A stretch of 64,000 bases of DNA from Candidatus Rokuibacteriota bacterium (GTDB taxonomy: Bacteria > Methylomirabilota > Methylomirabilia > Rokubacteriales > CSP1-6): contig JAHFDN010000003.1 in the NCBI GenBank assembly GCA_023248995.1, forward strand, positions 1 through 64,000. The letters are read 5' to 3'. Position 1 is the stretch's first letter, and the number at the start of each line of letters is the position of its first letter. Made by a program: the position numbers and the translations under genes. Under the pieces are notes generated by a model. That model saw only the letters and a list, made by a program, of their open reading frames with translations. It searched no databases and was not told where the DNA came from. Positions 37,273 through 45,449 of this stretch are shown one piece after another.

Positions 37273-38210
37273 TGCTCGGCGAACTCTCCCAGCCGATCGC
37301 CCGACGGCTGCTCGCCCTCGTCCCCGTCCTCTTCGGCATCAGCCTCCTGGTCTTCGTCCTGAACGCGGTGGCCCTCGGCGACCCGGCGCGCGCCATGCTG
37401 GGGCAGCGGGGCGATCCGGAAGTGATCGCCCAGATCCGGCAGGAATACGCCCTTGATCGTCCGCTCTGGAGCCAGTACGTGACGTGGATGGGCCGGATCC
37501 TCCGGGGCAACCTCGGCCGCTCCTATCACCAGCAGCGGCCGGTGGGCGAGGTGATCGCCGAGCGGTTTCCCGCCACGCTGCGGCTCGCGGTCGCCGCCAC
37601 GCTCCTGGCCGTGGCCTTCGGGTTGGCCATGGGCATTGCCGCGGCATTGACCCCCGGCAGCGCGCTGGATCACCTCCTGATGGGCGCCGCCGTCGCCGGC
37701 ATCTCGACGCCGGTCTTCTGGCTGGGGCTCATGCTCTCGCTCTTCTTCGCGGTCTGGCTGGGCTGGCTTCCCGTCTCGGGTTACGGGGACGGCGCGATGG
37801 CGAACCTGGTGTTGCCAGCCCTGACCCTCGGCGCCCTCCACACCGGCACGATCGCGCGGATGACCCGCTCGAGCCTCCTGGAGGTCATCCGACAGGATTA
37901 CGTTCAGGCGGCCCGCGCCAAGGGTCTTTCCGAGGTGGCGGTTGTCGGCAAGCACGCCCTCAAGAACGCCCTCATCCCCGTGGTCACGGTGATCGGGATC
38001 GGCCTCGCGGACCTCCTGGTGGGCGCGCCGCTCACCGAGACGGTCTTCGCCTGGCCCGGGCTCGGCCGGATGCTCGTCGCGGCGGTCGGCCAGCGCGACC
38101 TTCCGGTCGTGATGGGTGCGGTCCTGGTCTTCGCCGTGATCTACGTGCTCGGGAGCCTCCTCGTGGACCTGGCCTACCTCGTCATTGACCCGAGGGTCCG
38201 CCGTGAGTGA
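37272..38210 (+). CDS. Dpp/Opp-type ABC permease, DppB type
   Basis: A 312-residue permease with six hydrophobic segments. ARRLLALVPVLFGISLLVFVL-type N-terminus and the coupling region QDYVQAARAKGLSEVAVVGKHALKNALIP identify DppB. It overlaps the AsmA-like stop by one base and the next permease by eight. No DppD/DppF ATPase follows, so the energy subunits must be encoded elsewhere. Confidence 0.9.
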   Translation: MLGELSQPIARRLLALVPVLFGISLLVFVLNAVALGDPARAMLGQRGDPEVIAQIRQEYALDRPLWSQYVTWMGRILRGNLGRSYHQQRPVGEVIAERFPATLRLAVAATLLAVAFGLAMGIAAALTPGSALDHLLMGAAVAGISTPVFWLGLMLSLFFAVWLGWLPVSGYGDGAMANLVLPALTLGALHTGTIARMTRSSLLEVIRQDYVQAARAKGLSEVAVVGKHALKNALIPVVTVIGIGLADLLVGAPLTETVFAWPGLGRMLVAAVGQRDLPVVMGAVLVFAVIYVLGSLLVDLAYLVIDPRVRRE

Positions 38211-39039
38211 GCGGGGACCCTTCCGCCATCACGGGGTCCAGGTCGGGGGCGCGCTCGTCGCGCTCTTCGTCGTGGCGGCGCTCCTCGCGCCGTGGCTCGC
38301 GCCGTTCGATCCTCACGACGTCCCCACGGGGCTGGCGGCGGCATCGCTCCGCCCCCCGGGACCTCCCAACGCCCTCGGCACCGACGCCCTGGGGCGCGAC
38401 CTGCTCTCGCGGGTGCTCTACGGAGGCCGCGTCTCGCTCATGGTCGGGGTGGGCGTGGAGCTGGTGACGGCCCTCCTCGGCGCCCTGATCGGGCTCGTTG
38501 CGGGCTACTACGGCGGCTGGCCCGACGGCCTCCTGATGCGTGTGACCGACGTGGTGATGGCCTTCCCCTCGCTCATCCTCGCCATCGGCCTCATCGCGGT
38601 CTTCGAGAAGCCGGGGCTCGACAAGGTCTTCCTCGTCCTGGCGCTCCTGGGATGGACGACGATCGCCCGGGTCGTGAGGGGCGAAGTGCTCTCGCTCAAG
38701 CGGCGGGAGTATGTTCAGGCGGCGCGGGCCCTCGGGGTCCCCAACCTCACCATCCTGTTTCGCCACCTCCTCCCCAACTGCCTGGCCCCCCTTCTCGTGG
38801 CCGCCACGATCGGCGTCGGCGGCAACATGGTGGCCGAGGCGGGGCTGTCGTTCCTCGGGCTCGGCGCCCAGGCGCCGACGATCTCCTGGGGCGCCATGCT
38901 GGCCGAGGGGCAGACCTTCCTGGCCTCCGCTCCCTGGGTCGCCGTCTTTCCGGGGCTCGCGCTCATGCTCGCCGTCCTCGGCATCAACCTGCTGGGTGAC
39001 GGTTTGCGAGACTTGCTCGACCCACGTTTCAAGAACTAA
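38203..39039 (+). CDS. Dpp/Opp-type ABC permease, DppC type
   Basis: A 278-residue permease starting at GTG 38203, inside the last codons of dppB. GTDALGRDLLSRVLYGGRVSL is the DppC signature and KRREYVQAARALGVPNLTILFRHLLPN the coupling motif. Partner of the preceding permease. Importers of this class move peptides, nickel or opines; which one is unknown. Confidence 0.9.
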   Translation: MSERGPFRHHGVQVGGALVALFVVAALLAPWLAPFDPHDVPTGLAAASLRPPGPPNALGTDALGRDLLSRVLYGGRVSLMVGVGVELVTALLGALIGLVAGYYGGWPDGLLMRVTDVVMAFPSLILAIGLIAVFEKPGLDKVFLVLALLGWTTIARVVRGEVLSLKRREYVQAARALGVPNLTILFRHLLPNCLAPLLVAATIGVGGNMVAEAGLSFLGLGAQAPTISWGAMLAEGQTFLASAPWVAVFPGLALMLAVLGINLLGDGLRDLLDPRFKN

Positions 39040-39069
39040 CTGCGGCTGCAGGGGCCTCCCCGATTTCGG

Positions 39070-39106
39070 TATAATGAGGATACTAATGGTATGACCATCT
39101 TGGAGG
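39070..39106 (+). promoter_or_regulatory. -10 element and ribosome site of the MazEF-type pair
   Basis: A perfect -10, TATAAT, at 39070-39075 sits about 37 bases before the antitoxin ATG (39112). No convincing -35 is present. A short inverted repeat, ATAC-TAATG-GTAT, just downstream could be a weak operator for autoregulation. GGAGG at 39102-39106 is the ribosome site and chooses ATG 39112 over the ATG at 39091. Confidence 0.5.
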
Positions 39107-39111
39107 AATAC

Positions 39112-39345
39112 ATGGCACCCAAAGTGAAGGTGACGGTTAGTCTGGACGAAACCCTTATCCGAGAGTTGGGGGGAGCCAGCCGCCAAAAGCGGAAACCCAG
39201 AAGTCAGCTTGTGGAGGAGGCGCTTCGGCTCTGGCGGCGCAGGCAGCTGGAGGAAGAGCTGAAAGAGGGCTATCAGGCCATGGCGAAAGAGGACCGCACC
39301 ACCGCCGAACGCCACCTGGCGACGGGATGGGAGGTTGTGAAATGA
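39112..39345 (+). CDS. MazE-type antitoxin (ribbon-helix-helix)
   Basis: A 77-residue antitoxin. KVKVTVSLDETLIRELGG forms the DNA-binding ribbon, RSQLVEEALRLWRRRQL the helix. The C-terminal, acidic part should bind and neutralise the toxin. The stop overlaps the toxin ATG (ATGA), the standard arrangement of type II pairs. It probably represses its own promoter. Confidence 0.78.
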   Translation: MAPKVKVTVSLDETLIRELGGASRQKRKPRSQLVEEALRLWRRRQLEEELKEGYQAMAKEDRTTAERHLATGWEVVK

Positions 39346-39689
39346 CTCTGCCGTCACCTCGCCGTGGTGACGTGTGGATGGTGAACTTTTCTCCGAGCCG
39401 GGGGAGCGAGCAGCGAGGGATGCGCCCGGCGTTGGTCATTCAGAATGACGTGGGAAACCAATATGCCGCCACAACAATCGTCGCGGCGATCACTTCGACG
39501 ATTAAGATCTATCCGGTGACGGTAGCCTTGAAGAAGGGGGAAGGAGGTTTGAAGAAACCCTCGATGGTCAATCTCGCCCAGATCCTGACCGTTGATAAGT
39601 CCCGCCTCCAACGACGGGTTGGGGCTCTCCAGCCGGGGGTCATGGACCTGGTGAATGCCGCCGTTACAGTCAGCCTCGATGTGGGATGA
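39342..39689 (+). CDS. MazF-type mRNA interferase toxin
   Basis: A 115-residue toxin. RRGDVWMVNFSPSRGSEQRGMRPALVIQND is the conserved MazF/PemK N-terminus, and INVAQ-like VNLAQILTVDKSRL follows. It would cleave mRNA at a short motif when freed from the antitoxin. The pair is intact and looks functional. It sits between an importer and a thioesterase with no visible mobile element. Confidence 0.82.
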   Translation: MTLPSPRRGDVWMVNFSPSRGSEQRGMRPALVIQNDVGNQYAATTIVAAITSTIKIYPVTVALKKGEGGLKKPSMVNLAQILTVDKSRLQRRVGALQPGVMDLVNAAVTVSLDVG

Positions 39690-39696
39690 TGAGGGC

Positions 39697-39813
39697 ATGG
39701 CCAAGCGCAGAGCGAAACCTGTCATCCGCGGCTTGAAGAGCCAGGCGGCTGGGGAGATGGACCGCCGCCAATGTGGTTTCCTGAGTCCTCCCACGGGAAA
39801 AGTGGTAGCCTAA
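39697..39813 (+). CDS. Possible 38-residue basic protein
   Basis: A short frame, ATG 39697 to TAA 39813, beginning MAKRRAKPVIRGLKSQ. A weak GAGGG precedes it and it starts eight bases after the mazF stop. The opening MAKRRAK is reminiscent of the lysine-rich micro-ORFs at 56 kb, but this one is longer and less repetitive. Function unknown and its reality is uncertain. Confidence 0.3.
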   Translation: MAKRRAKPVIRGLKSQAAGEMDRRQCGFLSPPTGKVVA

Positions 39814-39829
39814 TCTCGCGAGAATCCGG

Positions 39830-40810
39830 ATGCCGTCAATCAGCGAGACCGCTGTGGAAATGACCCAGTTCGTGCTCCCCGAGCACGCGGGGGCGCCGGG
39901 CCAGATCCACGGCGGGCGCATGATGGACTGGATCACCAGCGCCGGGACGATCCCGGCCTCCCGCGTCGCGCGGGGGACCGTGGTGCTGGGCGCCATGGAC
40001 GATATTGACTTCCTCCATCCGGTGCTGGTGGGGGAGATCGCGACGCTCCGGGCCCAGGTAGAGTACGTGGGGCGCTCCTCCCTGGAAGTGGGGGTCCGCG
40101 TGTACTCGGAGAATCCGGCCACCGGCCAGCGGGCGGTGACGCTCTCCTCGCACCTTGTGTACGTGAGCGTGGACGAGGAGGGGAAACCGCGCCCCGTCCC
40201 GGACAAGATCGCCCCGGCGGGCGCCGACGAAGAGGCGCTTGTGGCGGCCGCCGTCGCCCGGCGGGGGGAGCGCCTGGCCCGCTTCGCGCGGAAGGCTGAA
40301 AGGCTTCGGGAGGCGACCGAGGAGCCCGACGACTTCCGCTGGCAGTTCGAATCCGCGCGTGTGGTGCGTGCACACGAGGTCCTGTTCCGGAACTTCATGA
40401 TTGCGGGGAAGCTCCTCTTCGACATGGACGAGGCCGGGGGCATTCTGGGAGCCCGCTACACGCGGGGATTCGTCATGACGGCGTGCCTCGACGCCATGGA
40501 CTTCTACTCGCCGGTGCGGGCGCGGGAGTTCCTGATCTTCAAGGCGGGGCTGAACCAGGTGGGCCGGACATCCATGGAGATCGGCGTCAAGGTCCTGGCC
40601 GAGGATCCACGGAAGGGCGAGGTGCGCCACACCTGCACCGCCTATCTCACGTTCGTCCACCTGGGGCGTGATCGCAGGCCGCGCCCGGTCCCGCCGTTCA
40701 CACCCGAGACCCCGGGGGAGAAGCGGCGCTGGGAGGCCGCGATGGTCCGGCGGGAAGCCCGGCTGGCGCGCGTCAAGCGCCTCAAGGCCTCCCTCCTGCA
40801 CGAGGGATAA
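39830..40810 (+). CDS. Tandem hot-dog acyl-CoA thioesterase
   Basis: A 326-residue protein made of two hot-dog domains (about 8-125 and 165-295). Each holds the typical helix: QIHGGRMMDWITSAGTIPASR in the first, and a related but altered stretch in the second. Such double-domain enzymes cleave acyl-CoA to acid and CoA. This may recycle CoA released by the CoA-dependent pathways. The chain length is unknown. Confidence 0.8.
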   Translation: MPSISETAVEMTQFVLPEHAGAPGQIHGGRMMDWITSAGTIPASRVARGTVVLGAMDDIDFLHPVLVGEIATLRAQVEYVGRSSLEVGVRVYSENPATGQRAVTLSSHLVYVSVDEEGKPRPVPDKIAPAGADEEALVAAAVARRGERLARFARKAERLREATEEPDDFRWQFESARVVRAHEVLFRNFMIAGKLLFDMDEAGGILGARYTRGFVMTACLDAMDFYSPVRAREFLIFKAGLNQVGRTSMEIGVKVLAEDPRKGEVRHTCTAYLTFVHLGRDRRPRPVPPFTPETPGEKRRWEAAMVRREARLARVKRLKASLLHEG

Positions 40811-40814
40811 GCGC

Positions 40815-41567
40815 ATGTCAGGCCATTCTCGATGGGCTCAGATCAAGCGCAAGAAGGCCAAGACCGACCAGAACCGCGGGAAAGTCTTCACCAAGCTGAT
40901 CCGCGAGATCACCGTCGCGGCCCGCACGGGCGGCGGCGACCTGAAGATCAACATGCGGCTCAAGGCGGCCATCGAAGGCGCCAAGGCTGCCAGCATGCCC
41001 CAGGACAACATCAAGCGCGCGGTCCAGAAGGGGACCGGCGAGCTGCCCGGCGAGGCCTACGAGGAGGTCACCTACGAGGGATACGCTCCCGGCGGGGTGG
41101 CGCTGATGGTCCGGGTCCTGTCCGACAACAAGAATCGGACCGCCCCCGAGATCCGTCACATGTTCGAGAAGCACGGCGGCAACCTCGGCCAGGTTGGGTG
41201 CGTCGGCTGGATGTTCGAGCGCAAGGGCGTGATCCAGGTGGACGCCCAGCGGATCGGCGAGGACGACCTTTTGGCGCTGGCCTTGGACGCCGGCGCGGCC
41301 GACATGAGGCGCGTCGAAAAAGTTTACGAGATCACCACCTCGCCTGATGAAATGGAGTCGGTGCGCCGGGCGCTCGAGGAGCGGAAGGTGCCGGTCCTGG
41401 AGGCGGACGTGACGATGGTCCCGCTCTCCGCCGTCCGGGTGGAGGGCAAGGACGCCCAGGCGGTCTTGAGGCTGGTCGAGGCGCTGGAGGAACTGGACGA
41501 CGTTCAGGCCGTCTACGCCAACTACGACATCGCCGACGAGATCATCGACGCCATCACGGCGGCCTGA
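40815..41567 (+). CDS. yebC: YebC/PmpR-family protein
   Basis: A 250-residue protein starting MSGHSRWAQIKRKKAKTD, the invariant start of the YebC family. The middle holds ADMRRVEKVYEITT. Members act on DNA as regulators and, as found more recently, on ribosomes stalled at polyprolines. It lies just before ruvC, a common order (yebC-ruvC-ruvA-ruvB). A ribosome site GAGGGATAA precedes the ATG. Confidence 0.93.
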   Translation: MSGHSRWAQIKRKKAKTDQNRGKVFTKLIREITVAARTGGGDLKINMRLKAAIEGAKAASMPQDNIKRAVQKGTGELPGEAYEEVTYEGYAPGGVALMVRVLSDNKNRTAPEIRHMFEKHGGNLGQVGCVGWMFERKGVIQVDAQRIGEDDLLALALDAGAADMRRVEKVYEITTSPDEMESVRRALEERKVPVLEADVTMVPLSAVRVEGKDAQAVLRLVEALEELDDVQAVYANYDIADEIIDAITAA

Positions 41568-41583
41568 GAGCGGGCGCGCTCTC
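41566..41583 (+). promoter_or_regulatory. Hairpin before the ruvC start codon
   Basis: GAGAGCG (41566-41572), loop GGCG, CGCTCTC (41577-41583): a perfect 7-bp stem that starts in the yebC stop codon and ends three bases before the ruvC GTG at 41587. No separate ribosome site is visible for ruvC. It may couple ruvC translation to that of yebC. Confidence 0.4.
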
Positions 41584-41586
41584 CGG

Positions 41587-42069
41587 GTGATCGGCATCGA
41601 CCCGGGGCTCGTCGAGACGGGCTTCGGCGTCCTGGAATCCGGCCCTCGGGGCGTGTCGCTCCTCGACGCCGGCGTCATCAGCACCTCGCGGAGCGCCCCT
41701 CTCGAATCGCGCCTTCACGCTCTTCACGGCGCGGTCCACCGGCTCCTCGAGCGCTTCGCCCCGGATCTGCTCGTCGTCGAGGACCTCTACGCCGATTACA
41801 AGTTCCCCCGGACAGCCATCCTGATGGGCCACGCGCGTGGCGTCATCTGCCTGGCGGCGCGCGAGCGCCAGGTGACCATCCTGCCGCTCGCGCCTTCGGA
41901 GGTCAAGCGCGCCGTGACGGCCAACGGGGCGGCCTCCAAGAGCCAGGTCCAGCGGGGGGTCCAGCGACTGCTCGGGCTGGCGGTCGTTCCCAAGCCGAGC
42001 CACGTGGCCGACGCGCTGGGGCTGGCGGTGACCGGGCTCTTCCGCGTGAAAGGCCGCCTGCCTTCATGA
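41587..42069 (+). CDS. ruvC: Holliday junction endonuclease RuvC
   Basis: A 160-residue nuclease that resolves Holliday junctions. MIGIDPGLVETGFGVLE carries the first aspartate, LLVVEDLYADYKFPRTA the glutamate, and KPSHVADALGLAV the last aspartates. Starts at GTG 41587. Overlaps ruvA by four bases. Confidence 0.93.
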   Translation: MIGIDPGLVETGFGVLESGPRGVSLLDAGVISTSRSAPLESRLHALHGAVHRLLERFAPDLLVVEDLYADYKFPRTAILMGHARGVICLAARERQVTILPLAPSEVKRAVTANGAASKSQVQRGVQRLLGLAVVPKPSHVADALGLAVTGLFRVKGRLPS

Positions 42070-42719
42070 TCGCCTCGCTCAGGGGGAAGCTCCGACGGAG
42101 GCTCGAGGACCGCGTGGTGGTGGAGTCGGGCGGCGTGGGCTACGAGGTCTTTCTGCCTCCCGTGGCCTATCGCGCCATCGCGGACGCGGTGGCGTCCGAG
42201 AAGGACGACGCGAGCGACCTCTCGCTGGTCATCTACTACCACGCCACGCGCGACCAGCCGCGGCCGATCCTCATCGGGTTCACCAGCGAGCTCGACAAGG
42301 AGTTCTTCGAGAAGCTCATCACCGTGAAGGACATCGGCCCGCTCGTGGCGGCCCGGGCGCTCACGTGCGCCGTGCAGGACCTGGCGGCGGCGATCGCGCG
42401 CCAGGACGAGAAGTTCCTGCGAAGCCTGCGGGGGATCGGCCCCCAGAAAGCGCGGAACATCGTCGCCCAGCTCCAGGCCAAGGTTGCCAAGTTCGCGCTC
42501 CTGAAGGAGCCGGGGGCCGAGCCGGCGCCCGTCCCGGCGGCGCCGACGGACGACGAGGAGGGCGTGAAGACCCTCGTCTGGGAGGTGCTGGTGAAGCAGT
42601 TGGGCCACCGGCCGAGCGAGGCGGGCCAACTGATCGGCGACGCGCTCCGGCGCAAGCCCGGGATCAAGACCGCCGAGGAGCTCTTCGACGAGATCTACCG
42701 CGGGAGGAAGCAGGCATGA
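42066..42719 (+). CDS. ruvA: Holliday junction branch-migration protein RuvA
   Basis: A 217-residue subunit that binds four-way junctions. SLRGKLRRRLEDRVVVESGGVGYEVFLPP is domain I; ITVKDIGPLVAARALT and SLRGIGPQKARNIV are the helix-hairpin-helix motifs; a C-terminal helical domain (about 165-214) binds RuvB. Slightly longer than typical (about 200). ATGA overlap with ruvC. Confidence 0.9.
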   Translation: MIASLRGKLRRRLEDRVVVESGGVGYEVFLPPVAYRAIADAVASEKDDASDLSLVIYYHATRDQPRPILIGFTSELDKEFFEKLITVKDIGPLVAARALTCAVQDLAAAIARQDEKFLRSLRGIGPQKARNIVAQLQAKVAKFALLKEPGAEPAPVPAAPTDDEEGVKTLVWEVLVKQLGHRPSEAGQLIGDALRRKPGIKTAEELFDEIYRGRKQA

Positions 42720-42862
42720 CCAAGACCGCGGGTCGCCGACCAGCCCCTTGGCCCGGCGGTTGTTCGCGGTGCGCTCCGCGCCGTGGGGCACCCTGTCCCC
42801 CGCCTCCCGGCGGCTCCCCGCCACCGGGTCTGGCCCCGTCCGGGCCTCGGTGAGGGCGCACG

Positions 42863-43894
42863 ATGGATGAGGCGAAGATCCTGAGCCGCCTGCCGCTGCC
42901 CGAGGAGGCGCAGGTGGAGCGCCAGCTCCGCCCGCAGCGCCTGGACGAGTACGTGGGACAGCGCGAGGCCGTCGAGAGCCTGCGCGTCTCGCTGGAAGCC
43001 GCCCGCCAGCGTGGGGAGCCCGTGGACCACGTCCTCCTCTACGGGCCGCCGGGTCTCGGCAAAACCACCCTCGCCTACATCATCGCCAACGAGATGGGGA
43101 CGAACGTCGTGGCCACGTCGGGGCCGGCTCTCGAGCGGGGCGCCGACCTCATGGGGATCCTCACCAACCTGGCCGAGGGTGACCTGCTCTTCATCGACGA
43201 GGTCCACCGCCTGCCCCGGGTCGTCGAGGAGCTGCTCTATCCGGCGATGGAGGACTTCGCCGTCAACTTCATCCTTGACAAGGGTCTCCACGCCCGGACC
43301 CTCCGCTACGCGCTCCGCCCGTTCACGCTCGTGGCCGCGACCACCCGACCGGGGATGCTGTCGTCCCCCCTCAGGGAGCGGTTCGGGATCTTTCACCACC
43401 TGGATTTCTACTCCGAAGAGGAACTCCGCCAGATTGTCCTGCGCTCGGCCACCATCCTGGGCGCCTCCGTCGAGCCGCCGGGAGCAGCGGAGATCGCCCG
43501 GCGCTCCCGCGGCACCCCGCGGATCGCCAACCGCCTCCTCCGCCGCGTGCGGGATTACGCCCAGGTCAAGAAGGACGGCGTCATCACGCGGGATGTCGCC
43601 CACGACGCCCTGGATAGAGAAGGAGTGGACGGCCGAGGGCTGGACCGGCTGGACCGTCGCTTCCTCACCGCGATCATCGAGCAATACGGCGGGGGGCCGG
43701 TGGGGATCGAGGCGGTGGCCGCTACGATCAACGACGAGGCAGAAACCCTCGTCGAGATGGTGGAGCCTTACCTCCTCAAGATCGGCTTCGTCGTGCGGAG
43801 CCCCAACGGCCGGCGGGCCACTCCGGGCGCCTATGCTCACCTGGGCTATCCCGTCCCGTCTGTTCCCGGCGGCCAGGGGCAACTGCCGCTCTAG
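42863..43894 (+). CDS. ruvB: Holliday junction DNA helicase RuvB
   Basis: A 343-residue AAA+ motor that drives branch migration with Ruv[13 protein letters not shown], Walker [10 protein letters not shown], Walker B FIDEVHRL, arginine-finger region [16 protein letters not shown], and a C-terminal winged helix. A 143-base GC-rich gap separates it from ruvA, unlike the tight overlaps before it. Confidence 0.95.
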   Translation: MDEAKILSRLPLPEEAQVERQLRPQRLDEYVGQREAVESLRVSLEAARQRGEPVDHVLLYGPPGLGKTTLAYIIANEMGTNVVATSGPALERGADLMGILTNLAEGDLLFIDEVHRLPRVVEELLYPAMEDFAVNFILDKGLHARTLRYALRPFTLVAATTRPGMLSSPLRERFGIFHHLDFYSEEELRQIVLRSATILGASVEPPGAAEIARRSRGTPRIANRLLRRVRDYAQVKKDGVITRDVAHDALDREGVDGRGLDRLDRRFLTAIIEQYGGGPVGIEAVAATINDEAETLVEMVEPYLLKIGFVVRSPNGRRATPGAYAHLGYPVPSVPGGQGQLPL

Positions 43895-43907
43895 GGGGGT
43901 GATCGGG

Positions 43908-44144
43908 GTGTCTCTCCTGGGCGGGCTGGGGAAATTACTCATCGGTTTCGGGGTCGTCATGATAGTTCTGGGAGGGATATTCCTCCTATTGGGGAATGTA
44001 TCGGGAAAGGTGCCGTGGATCGGACGACTGCCGGGCGATATCTACATCGAGCGAGGGAACTGGAGTTTCTATTTCCCTCTCGCTACGTCGATCGTCCTCT
44101 CGATCATCCTGACCCTTATCTTTTCCTTCTTCGGCCGGCGCTAG
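43908..44144 (+). CDS. DUF2905-type small membrane protein
   Basis: A 78-residue protein with two membrane helices: LGKLLIGFGVVMIVLGGIFLLLG and SFYFPLATSIVLSIILTLIFSFF, separated by GKVPWIGRLPGDIYIERGN, the DUF2905 signature. I start at GTG 43908 because GGGGGTGA lies five bases before; GTG 43899 would add three residues. Small genes of this family often sit near ruvB. Function unknown. Confidence 0.8.
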   Translation: MSLLGGLGKLLIGFGVVMIVLGGIFLLLGNVSGKVPWIGRLPGDIYIERGNWSFYFPLATSIVLSIILTLIFSFFGRR

Positions 44145-45250
44145 GCGCCTTCGCGCTCTTCGCCCTGGCGGCCATCCTCGTCGGCCCCTCCGGGGCCCAG
44201 GCCGACGGACTCATCCGCGTGGCGGTGGCCGAAGGGCTCAAGAGCGTCGAGGTGAAAGGCGTGGCGATCCTGGTCACCGATCTCGACGGTCAGCCCGTGC
44301 TCCAAGCACGCCCGACCACCGTCCGCCTGACGCTCGGCAACGGCGGCGTGGGCGTGGACGGCCGGCGGCTCGCGGCCGCGCGTCTCACGCCGTTTGGCGC
44401 GGGCACTCTCAAGCTCAACGGCCGCGAATATCCGGGGACGCTGGATGTCCTGAAAAACGGCGAGGGCCTCGTCGTCGTCAACGAGCTCCCGTTCGAGGAC
44501 TACGTCGCCGGCGCTCTCCAGGCCGAGGCGTCGGACAAATGGCCTTCTGAGATGCTGAAGGCCCAGGCCATCGTGGTGCGAACCTACGCGGCCTATCACC
44601 GCCAGCTCAACGCCGCCAAGCCCTTTCACATCCTGGCCTCGACGGCCAACCAGCAGTATGCCGGGAGGGTGGCCGAGGCTTCCCCGATTTGGGAGGCCGT
44701 GAGAGATACCGAGGGGGAGATCCTCCTCTGGGGGGGGCAGCTCTTTCCGTCCTTCTACCATACCGACAGCGGGGGGCACACCGAGGACCCGCGCCTGGTC
44801 TTCGCCGCGCGAAACATGCCGGCTCTCAGGGCGGTGCGCTCGGAGTTCTCGGGCGATTCCCCCTACTTCGTCTGGAACCTGAGCATCCCTATCGGGCAAC
44901 TGTCCGAGTTGTTGCGGCGGGGGGGAGTCCAGGTGGGCACGGTCACGCGGCTCGAGGTGGTCGAACGGTCGCGCTCCCTCCGGGTCCTGCGACTGACCGT
45001 CCACGGAACGCGCGGGAGGGCCCAGCTTTCGGGGGCGGACTTCCGCCGGATCGTGGGCTACGACATGCTCAAGAGCACCCTCTTCGCGGTCGCGGTGGAC
45101 GGCCAGTACGCGCGCTTCGCCGGCCGCGGCTACGGCCACGGTGTGGGACTGGATCAGTGGGGGGCCAAGGCGATGGCCGAGCAGGGCTACTCGGTCGCGG
45201 AAATTCTCGAGTATTACTATCCCGGCAGCGCCCTCGCGACGCTCAGATGA
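44015..45250 (+). CDS. SpoIID/LytB-domain protein
   Basis: A 411-codon frame; the real start is uncertain because the frame begins inside the previous gene and no ATG, GTG or TTG lies close to the signal peptide (LGAFALFALAAILVGPSGAQA). The mature protein has LPFEDYVAGALQAEASDKWPSEMLKAQAIVVRTYA, the SpoIID domain that in Bacillus cuts stripped peptidoglycan glycan strands, and ends GRGYGHGVGLDQWGAKAMAEQGYS. In a Gram-negative it is probably a periplasmic cell-wall factor. Confidence 0.8.
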   Translation: MDRTTAGRYLHRARELEFLFPSRYVDRPLDHPDPYLFLLRPALGAFALFALAAILVGPSGAQADGLIRVAVAEGLKSVEVKGVAILVTDLDGQPVLQARPTTVRLTLGNGGVGVDGRRLAAARLTPFGAGTLKLNGREYPGTLDVLKNGEGLVVVNELPFEDYVAGALQAEASDKWPSEMLKAQAIVVRTYAAYHRQLNAAKPFHILASTANQQYAGRVAEASPIWEAVRDTEGEILLWGGQLFPSFYHTDSGGHTEDPRLVFAARNMPALRAVRSEFSGDSPYFVWNLSIPIGQLSELLRRGGVQVGTVTRLEVVERSRSLRVLRLTVHGTRGRAQLSGADFRRIVGYDMLKSTLFAVAVDGQYARFAGRGYGHGVGLDQWGAKAMAEQGYSVAEILEYYYPGSALATLR

Positions 45251-45449
45251 TCTCCTGGGTGGGTTCCTTCGTCTTCCCGCTCACTGTTTTCCTGCTGACG
45301 ATGTCCCGGGAACGGTGTTGGCTGGGCTGACAATGCCTCCGCCGTGGCCTCGACCGGCCAGCGGGAACTCTTCCAATGTTTCAACGGGTTCGGGCTCGAC
45401 CCGCGTCTGGCAGAAAGGTTGCTCCTGCTGGCTCCCCGGAGGGATGACT

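Noticed and set aside
45247-45330. 27-codon frame after the SpoIID-type gene (MISWVGSFVFPL...)
   Set aside because: It overlaps the stop by four bases and is mildly hydrophobic, but has no other support; too short to call.
45331-45449. Possible tRNA (GGTTCGGG-like stretch)
   Set aside because: No acceptor or anticodon stem can be formed around it.
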